NCBI GenBank assembly: GCA_002197995.1
Contig: NGZR01000003.1
Coordinates: 4,340,001 to 4,404,000, forward strand
DNA: 64,000 nucleotides
Source: Gaeumannomyces sp. JS-464
Taxonomy: Eukaryota > Ascomycota > Sordariomycetes > Magnaporthales > Magnaporthaceae
Direction: 5' to 3'
Shown here: piece after piece, positions 1 through 10,161 of the stretch
Layout of the letters: the number at the start of each line of letters is the position of its first letter
Numbering within the stretch: position 1 is the stretch's first letter
Program-made: the position numbers and the translations under genes
The notes under the pieces: generated by a model
What the model saw: the letters and a program-made list of their open reading frames with translations, nothing else
Database searches by the model: none
What the model was told of the DNA's origin: nothing

Positions 1-1108
1 AAACGATACCAGAAAATCGTAATATTTTTAATGTAATTGCTTATAAATAATCCAACTTTAGTGGATTTAAATAGTTAAATTTATTCGTTTTTTTTCCAAA
101 TAGTTAACGAAATTAGTTTACGTTTACTATTAAAATTGCGTAAACCCGTATAACCTTTTCGCATAAGTTTTCCAATTCGTAATTACTTTGTAATATAATT
201 AAAGCATTGCTTAAATAATTTGCATTTATTTAAAATTTTTGTTATATAGCGCGTTTTTTTCGCTAATGTTTTAAATCCAATTCCGGATTTCCGAAAAAAA
301 AACGTAAAAATTTTAAAATTTTTACGCTATATTTTAAAAATTTCGTATAATAGGTAAAAGGTATGTAATTTTTATTTTAACGAAAAAAACTTTTTTAAAA
401 AGGTTGGCAAATTATAAACTGCTATTTCGGGAGTTTTATGTATTACGGCTACGGTTTTTTAAAGAATATAAACGCCGGTTCGCTAAAAGTTCCCGTTTTT
501 CCTTACCCCGATAGCTGCAATATAATGCCCCCAAAGCGCGGAATTTCGTGCGTTGGATAAAACGCGAAAAGTTATAAAAACAAAGCTAATTGCGTTTTAA
601 AAAACGGGCTCCACGCGTAATTAGCTCCTTTTAACGGTGCTCCCGATAGCGTTCCTCCTTATGCCTATATTTCGGTAGCCCGTAAATTTAACGCGATCGT
701 TTCGCGGCTTTTAACGAAATTAGGTTGCGACGGTTGTTATAAATTTAATTATCGTCGGTTTCGTTATAAACGTGGTCGTTTTCGGGGTATCGTTTTAGCT
801 CGACTTTTTTAACAAGGAGGTAAGCGAATTCGAAGCGTGGTTTCGCTTTCGGGAATTACAATGCATTTGGTTTATAAGGTTTTCCAAAACGTAATTGCCT
901 TTTTATTTAAAAAGGTTTCGAAATCCTTCCTCGAGCTTCGAAAGAATCGCGGGTTAACGATATGCCGTTTGCGAGCGAGTATTGGGTCGCGTTAAAACAC
1001 GGGGCAACGGCTTTCCTTAGGTTGCCGTGCCCGGCGTCGTATTTAATTAACCGTTTACGTTTATAACGAACGGCTCGTATTTTTAAAAGGATAGTAAAAG
1101 CTGAAAAA
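1..1108. other. AT-rich decayed repeat DNA, no gene
   Basis: Very AT-rich sequence, rich in TpA with few CpA/TpG while CpG persists. This dinucleotide pattern is what RIP, which prefers CpA, leaves behind in ascomycete repeats. No reading frame of interest and no recognisable protein fragment is present. It is read as old transposon sequence beyond recognition, continuous with the decayed elements to its right. Confidence 0.6.
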
Positions 1109-1385
1109 TGTTACGAGGTAAGCTAAAAGCTTATATAAAGTGATTACGATAACCGTAAACGGTAATTAAAAGTTAAAGGCTTATATTGTTATAAGGTAAA
1201 TACGATAATTTTAGCTTATTTTAGCAATTTAAAAATTGCTTTTTACAAGCTGCTTAAGTAGCGTGGCCCTTTTTAAGCCCTTTATCACGTGCTTGGGGTG
1301 CTTTAGGCTTTCACGTGGTTTAAGCCCGTAAATAAGGCTAAAGCTCCTTATTATGGCGGTAGCCCGCCACTATCGCGGCGAGCCT
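1109..1385 (+). repeat. left arm of a 277 bp inverted repeat
   Basis: This arm pairs with the reverse complement of 1949-2224. Matching blocks in order are gaggtaagctaaaagctt, cgataaccgtaaacgg, gcaatttaaaaattgc, tagcgtggccctttt and tatcgcggcgag. Most mismatches between the arms are C/T or G/A, as expected if RIP hit two homologous arms independently. The arms and the 563 bp between them could be a 1.1 kb non-autonomous DNA element with long terminal inverted repeats, or an inverted duplication. No clean target-site duplication is visible. Confidence 0.75.
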
Positions 1386-1948
1386 TTTTATAACGTGATT
1401 AAGCGTAATCGAAACCGCGACCGCAGCTGGAAAAAGCTTAAATCCGGGCTAAGCAAAAAGCGTAAAAAAATTGCGGGAAAAAAAAGGAAACGCCAACTTT
1501 AAAAAGCAAGCGCAGGCTTTTATGCGTTAAAAGCGCGAGCCTTATAAGCAAATAGGCAATGCGAAGGCAAAGGGAACAAAGCAATAACCAGCGGCGTTTA
1601 ATCGTCGCTATTAATTGTGTTGTTAAAAAGAAGGAAAACAACGCCGGCCGGCCGGAAAGAACATAAAAGGTTTACCGGCAAAACCGCTTTTGCTTTAACC
1701 GTCGCCGGCCTTATACGGCTAACGCCACCGAAAACGCCACTAAAATCCCATAAGCCTTACTAGCACCTTGCTAAAAAAAGTTATTCGCACTTTCATACTA
1801 CCAAAAAACCACTTACCCCAAATGGTAAAAGTACTAATAAATTTGGCCTGCCCGCTAACTCGCCATAAACCGACCAAACTTCGACGCGACCATCTCGCTA
1901 ATAGGCATTGCCGAAACGTTAATGCTTTAAAAGGGGACAATGTAAGGA
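1386..1948. other. spacer between inverted-repeat arms
   Basis: A 563 bp loop sequence lying between the two inverted arms. It is less AT-rich than the first kilobase and has a CGGCCGGCCGG tract near 1,645-1,657. The only open frames are short and do not resemble a known protein. If the arms are terminal inverted repeats, this is the internal part of a non-autonomous element. Confidence 0.4.
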
Positions 1949-2224
1949 AGCTCGCCGCGATAATAGCGGGCCACCGCCATAGTAAGGAGTTTTAGCCTTG
2001 TTTACGGGCCCGAGCTACGTGGAGGCCTAAAGCACCCTAAGCACGTAACAGGGGGCCCAAAAAGGGCCACGCTACTTAGGCAGCTTGTAAAAGGCAATTT
2101 TTAAATTGCCGGAACAAGCTAAAGTTGTCGTATCCACCCTATAGCAATATAGGCCTTTAACCCCTAATCACCGTTTACGGTTATCGTGATTACCTCGTAC
2201 AAGCTTTTAGCTTACCCCGTGACA
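1949..2224 (-). repeat. right arm of a 276 bp inverted repeat
   Basis: Reverse complement of 1109-1385. The homology runs outward to the tgtcac/tgttac ends and stops inward at gcggcgagc, where the two sequences diverge abruptly. This supports a real repeat boundary rather than chance similarity. Confidence 0.75.
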
Positions 2225-2424
2225 GCAAAGGTGGCCACTTAAGTACGCATTTGGGGGGTCGTTTTGGAAGTTGCCACAACCATATTAAATGGCATAAAAT
2301 ATTTGGAATAGGTACTTTAAGCAACCCTTTCGGCCTTTAAAGCATCCTTTGCAGCTTAAAACGCTTTGGCGTTGCTATTTTCAAAAAGGAAAGGGCTTAT
2401 AAGAGGCTTATTAATCTTTAAAAG

Positions 2425-3576
2425 CTACAAGCCGGTAGCGGCCCAACCCGCTTTAATAACACAAGGTATAAAAGCCTTTTCCTTTGCTTTGTAATAACAG
2501 TTAAAAAAATAACGTTTTCCTATTACAGTTAACGTGCAAAAGGCTGCAAAAAAGCCGCTATGCCGGCGGTAAGCCTTTTTAACCGTGCTAAAAACCGCTA
2601 AATCGAAAGGCTGAAAAACGTAAAAGCTGTAAGCGGGCAAATAAACGAGCTGAACGTTATTGGATGCACAAATGTACATAAAGTCCTCTATTGCGTGGGA
2701 TCCATAACCGTTTAAAACCAAAAGCCGGCGATCTCCGGGGGTGGCCGGCATTGTATTCGGGAGGAAAATATCTTTAAACCACTTTACACCCGTTTTATCG
2801 TTTGTCCACCCTTTTTGTGTTACGTGGAATTTCCAAAGCTTAAATCTCTTTTAATCCTTTAAAAAAAAACCACTGCTTTTGTATTAATAAACCTTTGAAA
2901 ATAACGAAGGGGTCGAGCGCTTTTCCAGTGGCTGAAATGCATTCGATGATGGTCGTCCAACTTCGCGTGCCGAAGGCTTTTTTTTGCAACGGTTTGCAGC
3001 TTTTAATACCCAAAACGAGGCCGTTAAATCCGAGGCCCTCCATAAGCCCGCACTCGTCGAAATTGTATTTGTTTTCCGGCTTAATAGCCTTAACGGCAGG
3101 CACTTCCAAACGAGGCCACCACGCCTGGATTACCTCCGTTAAAACGCCGTTAACGCGTGCGTTTTTTATGCGCCGGGCTTTTTGGGTTTTAAGGATCGGG
3201 TATTTGGCCAAAAAACGAGCCACCCAACGCTTCCCGAAGGTTTAAAGGTCGCCGCCTTGTTCGAGGGTACGGTTGGCGATATAGCGCAATTTTCCGTAGG
3301 TCGGAAAGTACCTTAAAGCGATTTAAACGAGCACCCAATCAGCCAAAAAAAAAGCTCTTGGGAAGGGTCAACGCGTTAACGGTGCGCTTATGCACGGCAG
3401 GAGGGCAGGCCGCCTCCAATCCGGCGCCGGAGGGTAAACCTCGGGATACCCCATGTTTTCGAAGCCGACTTAACAAAAGCGCCGGCACGCACGCCCTCGA
3501 AGGCGCACGCGATCTCCGTTTCCGTATATTGCTTTATAAATAATCCGGCATCAAAATGCACTAAAAAAAAAGTCAA
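2425..3576 (-). pseudogene. pogo/Fot1-like transposase relic
   Basis: Three fragments lie in transposase order on the minus strand. At 3,576-3,388 is an N-terminal psq-type helix-turn-helix region (ASKTWGIPRFTLRRRI). At 3,223-2,840 is the middle part, ending in the first catalytic aspartate block (NKYNFDECGLMEG) followed by the conserved IIECISATGKALDPFVIFKG stretch. At 2,751-2,425 is the C-terminal DDE core. The second catalytic block reads LVLNGYGSH where the family has Asp-Gly-His, so Asp became Asn (codon about 2,710-2,712) and His became Tyr, both by transitions of the RIP type. The third acidic residue survives in PFDLAVFS. Stops and frame changes separate the fragments. Confidence 0.8.
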
Positions 3577-3636
3577 ACGATCAATTGCTCGTTAAATGGC
3601 GACGTGTTGAAGTTAACGCGTTGAAAATCGGGTGGT

Positions 3637-3688
3637 TGGAATTGGGGTGGCCGGAAGTGGGGGGTGGCGCAAAACAGGGGTCTTGACT
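3637..3688. repeat. candidate right terminal repeat of the pogo-like element
   Basis: GC-rich tract ending in ggggtcttgact immediately before TA, lying 60 to 110 bp upstream of the transposase start. Position and the TA neighbour fit the 5' terminal inverted repeat of a pogo-type element. The partner end was not found, so this is provisional. Confidence 0.45.
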
Positions 3689-3739
3689 TACATGCTGATT
3701 AAACTTGGTGACGGAATGCTTACAGGAATTTTGCTTTAA

Positions 3740-6700
3740 CTAATAAGTCCATAAGTTAACACTGGGTTTGTAGTGAAAGAGAGAGTGAGTGAGTAAGTAT
3801 AAGTGAGTATATTTAACGTCAGTAAGTCGGGATCTACCAGTCCCTGCCTCCCAAGGGGCATATGACGTGCTAGCGCTACCTAAGCTAAACATTAGGCTAC
3901 ATGTTGCTATCCGGCGGCTAGCAGAATTAAACCCGAAGGCACACGAAGGTCGGGCCGCGTTCCAGCGCTCCTTGTTAGTGAGCGGGCAATCGGCGGTAGG
4001 GCGTATATATATACGCCAGGGCGTTGTAAAGCGCTGCGGGTGGTAGTAGTGCGTTCGGCCGGCGAGTATGCCGGTAAAGGGGTGGGGCCGGGTTTTAGGC
4101 TGGAAGGTCCTCGGGACCCCCAGGGCCCGGCCGGAGGTGCGGGGGACTAACGAGCCTACTGTTAATCCTGGTGGTACAAAGGAAAAAGGTAAAAGGTGTA
4201 GGAGAATAAGGAAAAGGATGTATGCGGGCTTTTTAGGCCTTGTTGTTATCGTCCAGCGATAGTGTAATAATTGGTAGCTTCGGCGAACGAAGCAAAAAGG
4301 AAAGGCTTTTAAAATAGCCGTTTCCAATATCCGGGCCTGTCGGAAGCCGGGGAGGGGTCCGCTATAAGCCATTTATTTTCTGCCGTTTTAGCCAACCTGC
4401 AAAATACAAGGTGGGAAGGGGATTTGTTTCTTCCGCAACGGCACGGGTTATCGTTTTTGTGTTGGAACTTTCGGTGGTACCAGTCGAAATCCCCGTAACC
4501 GGTGCGTGCGGCTATTAGCCGTTGCAGTACCCTCCGGTGCAGCTGCAACGCTTCGGGCGTATGTTATAGTGCCGGCGGGAGGCCTATAGCCTTATACCGA
4601 TCCGGAAAGTTGTCCTTAAACCATGCGTTCCGGGCGTCCCGGGCCGTTTTCCGGGCTAAAGCCTTTACTCCGGCCACCGTTAGTTTAAAATGTTGGGGTA
4701 TTGGCAGGGCCGATCCCAACTTTGCTTCGGCGTTTGCCTTTTCGTTTCCGGGAATTCCCATATGGCCCGGGGACCAGCGTACGTATACCTGGTGTTTATC
4801 CATAAGGCAATGGATTTCTTTAAAGGCCCTTTGTGAACTATTAAGGGCCGTGCTTAAACAGCCGTTAGCCGCCGAGGTGTTATCGAGGCACAAGTGGAAA
4901 GTGCAATTGCGGAAGCTCCAAACGGCTTTACGGAAGCCCATCCGGGCCCTTTTCGCCTCGCCGTCGAATACTTCCGCGGGATGCGCCAGCCGGCCGTGCC
5001 CGGAAAGTTTGCGTTGGCCGGCTTGGTATATTACCCAGCCGTATCCAACTGCTCCGTTCTCTGCTTTGGACCCGTCGCTATATATTATAACGTCGGTAGG
5101 TGGGAAGGTGCAAAACCACGCCGTAAATGCTTTAGCGGCTGCTTGCTTTTTTTATATGGCCACCGTAAGCCCCGTATATTTATAAGGGAGGTAGGCCGGG
5201 CGGGTGTAAGCCGGAAAAAGTCCGGCCGTCCTTTGCAAAAAGGTTGCAAGCCTGCCGGGTAAGCCTGCCCTAGGCCCTCGGGCGTTAAAGGCCGGCTTAG
5301 CCGCTGCGGCCAAAGGGTGTTCTTCCGGAACCGTATTTATACGGGCCGCAAAACGGAGGCGGGCTTGTTCCAAAAGCGCCTGGGCGCTTGGGATGCCGGA
5401 TTCGTAATGCAATGCGTTTATCGGTATGGTTTTCCAAGCTGGGACCACTGCCTTAAGGGACGCGGTTAAAGCTTTATCGACCCGATCGATTAAATGGCCT
5501 TGGCGGATAATTTGCTGTTATGCCGGCTTGTACGGGTGTGGTTTAGTTTTACCCTTATACTATACCTCGGCCCCGTATAAAGCCGTAGGGATTATAACCG
5601 TTGTAACGGCTTTGTAAACCGAATGTGCCGGTATCCCCCCTATCGAATTCGTAAGCCTTCGGAGGTGGTTGGCAACGCTTTGGGCTTTTGCAGCCCTGTT
5701 TTCCACGTGGGCTTTAAAATTAAGCCTTTGGTCGAAAAGGACCCCTAACCACCGTAAAGCTCTTATAGCTTGTTGTATGGTAAGGCCTTCCGCCGTAACC
5801 GCTGGGGTTGTGGGATTTCTCCGTTTGGAAAAATGCATAAGCTCGCACTTCCCCGGGTCGAAAGCAACCTTATTAGCCCTGCCCCAACGTAGGATTTCCG
5901 TAACCGTAGCCCCTGCTTTACGGGAGCACTCCTCCGGAGTGCTACCCGTTACGCAAATGCCTATATCGTCCGCGTATCCGTACCTAATCGCTTTTGCTTT
6001 GGGTAGGATTTCGGCCATATAAAGCATAAATAGGACCGGTAACGCCGGTGACCCTTGGGGTAGCCCGCAGTCCGGGGAAAAAGGGGGTGCCGTGGCGTCC
6101 TCCAAACGCACTTTAACCACCCTGTTTCCTGCAAAAGATAATACCCATCGTATTAACGTTAGATCCCAGCCTTGGTTTAAAAGCTTTTAAAGGAGCCTCC
6201 GGCGAAGTACGGCGTCGAAAGCCCCTTATACATCCATAGTAACGAGGGCGGCCGTTTTATGCTTTTGGAAGGCCCGTTCCACCTCGTGGGCCACGCATGC
6301 CGTTAAATCGATGGCGGCCTTTTTCGGGGTAGCCCCGGCGTGTTGCGGGGTTATAAGCCCGTGTTGTAATGCGAGGGATGCCATCCGCGAAGCCACCAGC
6401 CGCTCCAGCCCTTTCCCTAAGCACGGGAGTAAAGCTATCGGGCGGTAGGATTTTGGGTCCGTTAAATCCGTTTTATTCGGCTTTTTCAGCATAACCACTT
6501 CCGCTGTGCGGAAAGGGGCTGGGTGGTGCCCGGCCCTAAAGCAAGCCTCGAAAAGGGCCCTAACGTATTCCCCTATTGCCGGCCACGCCGTTGTAAGTAG
6601 CTTAATCGTTAGGGAATCGACGCCCGGGGCCGTGTTTGCCGTGCCAACGGTGCACTTCCGGCATTCCTTTAAAGGGACGTGGGGGTCCCACGGGAGTTGT

Positions 6701-7990
6701 GCGGTCCTTTGGGTAGCCCTTTGCTGTAACGGGTCCTCCTGTAAGTCGTCCTTCGCCGTAAACCTACGGAGGATCTTACGGCCTAATGCTTCCGCTTTAT
6801 CCCCTGGGGCTATTATAACCCCCGTTAATATTTAACGGGGGAAGCCGTATAGCGGGTGTAAGTTTATGCCACTTTACAGCACGGTATAGCGCTTTCGGGG
6901 AATCCATTTCCTCCAGCACGCTGGCCCAATGCTGTTTTTTAGCCGTCCGAACCGTTGCTTTTAAAGCACGGGCTTCGGCCGTAAAAGGCCCGCCGTTTCC
7001 CATAACTTTTGCAAGGTCCCGTTAGGCGTTAGCGCACTTTTCGTTCCACTAGGGTTGGCCTTTTCTTTTAGCTTTAAGCCCCCGGCCGAAAGCCATTAAC
7101 GCATCTTTTAATAAGTTTGTTAATGCTTCGGCCGCTTTATCCAGGTATTCCGCAATGCCTGGGTTTGTAAGTGGTGGCAAGTTGCCGGCCCCCGTTGCTA
7201 CCGCGTTTGCGAAAAACGGTAGTTATCGTCTGGTAGCGTAATACGCCGGCAGTCCGGAACGAAGTTATTGCGGTTAGGAATTTCGATCCGTATCGAGCGG
7301 TGGTCCGAATCGGTTGCTAGCGAAGGGTCGATTTCCGCTGTTGCTAAAGGGCGTTGGAAAAGGTAAAATCCAAAACGCCCCCGTCGTTGCGTAGGTTGGC
7401 CTGGGTCGGTAAGTAGGAGGAGGTTATAGTATTAGCCCATTGGGCTATATCCTGGCCCCTATTCCTATTACCTTAACCGGATCCCACGCCGGGGACCCTG
7501 CGTTAAAGTTTCCAGCTATAATGCATTTTGCCGTTGGGCGCCAACGTAGTAAAAGGTCCAACGAGGGTTCCGAAGGGTCCCCTGGAGGCCTATATACGTT
7601 AACGAAGGTGCACCTGGCGACGGTAAGCCAAAGGATGTCCCGGGTGTTGCCTGCCGGCCGGTCCGCTACGGGCCGAAGCCCCGGGTCCTTCCGTACGTAA
7701 GTTATTACCCGAGGCCTGGTTTGGTGGTCGTGCCAGCTATTTACCGGAGTAAATAGCTCGTACGACGGGTGGGTGCAAAGCATAAGCTTCCCTTTCCACG
7801 CGCTAGGGGCTCCTGCATTAGCACCACGTCGATATTTTGGCTCCAAAATAGTTGGAGTAAAGTAGCCCCCGCCTCCCAGCTACGTCGAACGTTCGCTTGG
7901 CGGCGGTTAAAGCACGGCGTTCGGGGCGAAGCCCCGGGCGCCGGGCCCTATTGCCATGCGTTTGTTATATCCGGTTGGCTGCTGGCATAC
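3740..7990 (-). pseudogene. LINE copy 1 ORF2: endonuclease, reverse transcriptase, RNase H
   Basis: Domains run from high to low coordinates. The AP-type endonuclease lies about 7,960-7,440 with TFVNVYRPPGD and IIAGNFNAGSPAWDP. The usual metal-binding Asp of GDFN is Asn here, while copy 2 keeps Asp. The reverse transcriptase lies about 6,835-5,560, with SYRPIALLPCLGKGLERL, PQGSPALPVLF and the catalytic YADD box near 5,965-5,976. The RNase H lies about 5,095-4,560, with YSDGSK, DNTSA and WSPGHMGIPGNEKANAEAK, where an expected Asp is again Asn. A Cys/His cluster (NPCRCGRNKSPSHLVFC) follows at about 4,450-4,390. Frameshifts separate the blocks. Confidence 0.85.
3762..3776. repeat. 15 bp direct repeat flanking the LINE pair (left copy)
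   Basis: The 15-mer ctgggtttgtagtga occurs here, next to the 3' end of LINE copy 1, and again at 16143-16157, next to the 5' end of LINE copy 2. A perfect 15 bp direct repeat at the two outer borders is what target-primed reverse transcription leaves as a target-site duplication. Confidence 0.75.
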
Positions 7991-10021
7991 GTAAAAGCGG
8001 CGTTGGTGTATTGGGGGCTTTGGCCCTAAGGTTGTTGGCCGGCGGTACCGTCGGTTTCCTCCAGGGGGTTTCCGGTTATTTCGATAGCCCTTTCGGGCTC
8101 GGGGAGGTCCAGTTCCATATCCGCCAGTACTTCGTATTGGTTGTTAAAACTAACCCTAAGCCTTTTGGCAGGGTGCCTTCCCTTGCCGGCCGTACGGGCC
8201 GCGCCCTCGGGGGCCAGCGGATTTGCCGGGCTTACCTCGGCAGCGTCGGCGGTGGCAGCAGCGGCAGGAACGGCGGCGGCGGCGGGGGTAACGGAAGCAG
8301 CGGCGTTACCGGTACCGGCCGCGGGATTGGCATTAGCGGTAACGGTTACAACGGAATTGTCCGTAGTAACCGCGGTTGCAGGAAGGGCGTTGGCGGTGGC
8401 GGCCGCGGCGGCCGCGGCGGCGGTGGCGGCGGCAGCGGCGGCTTCCACCTTTTTACCGCCGCCCGGTAGGCTTGTGCCCCTAATTTCCTAACCGCGCCTT
8501 TTTCCCCACGGGTTAAATGCTTTAGCACTCCGTTTACCCGTACAGGCTTTATAGGGCAGTTCGGGTGGTCGGCTGGGTACGGGCCCGAACAGTTTGCGCA
8601 TTGCGGAAGGGCCGTGCACGGCGATGCGTGCCGGCCGTCGTTCACTTTCCCGCACCGGAGGCACCTATCGGCCCGGGCACAGTTGCGAGCCACGTGAAAG
8701 CCGTGGCAGCCGGGGGTATATTGCGTAACCGGCGGGTGTCGTTGTACGCGGCGTGAAAAAACGTAATCCCCCAAAGCCTAAACCCGGTTACGCGCGTGTA
8801 AAAGGATATAATCCATAATATACGCCCTTGGTAATTAGCGCCGGCCCCGGAGGCTTAACGCTTACTGGCTTTAGCCCTGTTTGGGCTTCGACTTCCTCCC
8901 GGACCAGCTTTTCCGATACCGGGACGCTTTGTCCGAGGCCGTTCGTTAAGGACGTGGGGCATCCGGAAATCACGTAGTTAAACCAGATTTCGGGCTTTTC
9001 GATCCTTTCGGCGTTATATAAACGGCCTAATTCGGATCGATGCTGCAAAAGCCGGCTTTGGATATCCGCCGGTTTTTGCTTTTAGCACGAACCCAGTAGG
9101 GGTTCGATAAGCTTCCGGGACGTCGGCTGTCGTAAACGGCAGGTCCCTGCTATCGGCAAGGGCTTTGCGAATACTAAAGCCCGTTTGTTGGTTGGCCCAA
9201 GCCTGTTTTTCCTCCGGGATTTTAACAAAAACCCGGAAATCGGCTTTGGGCCGGGCGGGAGGGCGGGGCTCCCGGGGTGCACGGTTTTTAAAGCCTGTGC
9301 GGGTTGCTGGGGCTGCTGGAGCCCTGTTCGGGCCGCCGCCGCGTAAGTGGTCGGGGGCGGGCGTTGCGGGTTAGGCGCGTAAGGTTCCGGGGCCCCGTAG
9401 GGGTTTCTTTCCCTTTGGGCCGGCGTTGGCAGGCCGAAAAGGGCTTGTTTGGCGTATTCGATAAAACAATCCTTCCAGCCGTTGGCTTCGGGGATTGCCT
9501 CCAGTGGGAGGGAAGCGATGCCGGCGTCGAAAGCGGGCGAGGGTTGTGCAAATTAAAGCCGTTTGCTGTTGCTTGCGGCTGTAACTCGCAACAATTTCCT
9601 CCGCGGCCGCCGCAGCCGACCCGAGGGGTGGGCGCGTAGGCCGGGGGTGGGAAGGGAGGGGAAAAGAAAGGAAAGGGGCACCTGTGCCGGTGCTGCCGTC
9701 GTGGGTGCCTTCCTGGCCCTAAACGGGCCCTGTTGGGTGTTGCGAATTCCGCAACGGGGACGGCGTGGTCGGGTGCGCTGACGCGCGGGGGGCCCGGGTG
9801 GCAGCGACGCGTTCCTCCGGGCCGTTGGGCCGACGAGGAGGGCGCGCGCCACCCTATTGGCCGAAGGGGGGGCTGTTGGCAACGGCATGTTGCCGTCGCC
9901 AGCGCCGTTGGCGGGCGTGGTTATTGGTGTTGGGTCGCTAATTGGCGGGTGTTAAGGATTTGTATGCAATTTGGCAGTGTGCACTAACAGCGCAATGCCA
10001 AAATTGGTGAATTCGAGAAAG
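3777..10021 (-). mobile_element. Tad1-like LINE retrotransposon, copy 1 (degenerate)
   Basis: A 6.2 kb non-LTR retrotransposon read on the minus strand, 5' end at about 10,021 and 3' end at about 3,777. The order is short leader, ORF1 (zinc-knuckle nucleic-acid-binding protein), ORF2 (AP-type endonuclease, reverse transcriptase, RNase H, Cys/His cluster), then a short GA/CT-rich tail without poly(A). This domain order, with an RNase H domain and a terminal Cys/His motif, is that of fungal Tad1-group LINEs. The whole unit repeats almost immediately as copy 2. Both ORFs carry many one- to three-base indels and some nonsense changes. Confidence 0.9.
8026..9888 (-). pseudogene. LINE copy 1 ORF1: gag-like zinc-knuckle protein
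   Basis: The N-terminal part is basic and proline-rich. In the C-terminal third (about 8,720-8,550) are three knuckle-like groups, including CLRCGKVNDGRHASPC and CANCSGPYPADHPNC, the usual RNA-binding motifs of LINE ORF1 proteins. They are followed by an alanine-rich low-complexity tract (about 8,450-8,220) and the segment SFNNQYEVLADMELDLPEPE near the end. The knuckle region and the Ala-rich tail are in different frames, so at least one frameshift lies near 8,450. The paralogous region in copy 2 has the same layout. Confidence 0.75.
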
Positions 10022-10028
10022 GTAGTGA
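10022..10028. repeat. 7 bp junction remnant between the two LINEs
   Basis: The sequence gtagtga sits exactly between the 5' end of copy 1 and the 3' end of copy 2. It equals the last 7 bp of the 15 bp direct repeat that borders the pair, so it is probably a shortened third copy of the target site. Confidence 0.55.
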
Positions 10029-10161
10029 AAAGAGAGAGAAAGAGAGAAAGTATATTTAACGTTAGTAAATCGGGATTTACCAGTCCCTGCCTCCCAAGGG
10101 GCATATAACGTGCTAGCGCTACCTAAGCTTAACACTAGGCTATATGCTGCTATTAAGGCGG

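Larger units (their letters stand above)
2425..3688 (-). mobile_element. dead pogo/Fot1-like DNA transposon
   Basis: Remnant of a Tc1/mariner-superfamily element of the pogo/Fot1 type. The protein fragments, the first-Asp/DNA-binding order and a candidate right terminus agree. At 3,681-3,688 the sequence ends tcttgact and is followed by TA, the target dinucleotide of this superfamily. Its reverse complement AGTCAAGACCCC resembles the start of fungal pogo-type terminal repeats. I could not find the left terminus, which may be RIP-mutated or replaced by the inverted-repeat structure at 1.1 to 2.2 kb. The element is broken by stops and frameshifts and cannot be active. Confidence 0.7.

Noticed and set aside
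8026..8491. Alanine- or glycine-rich frames on both strands within LINE ORF1
   Set aside because: They result from one GCN-repeat tract read in several frames; only the minus-strand version fits the ORF1 context.
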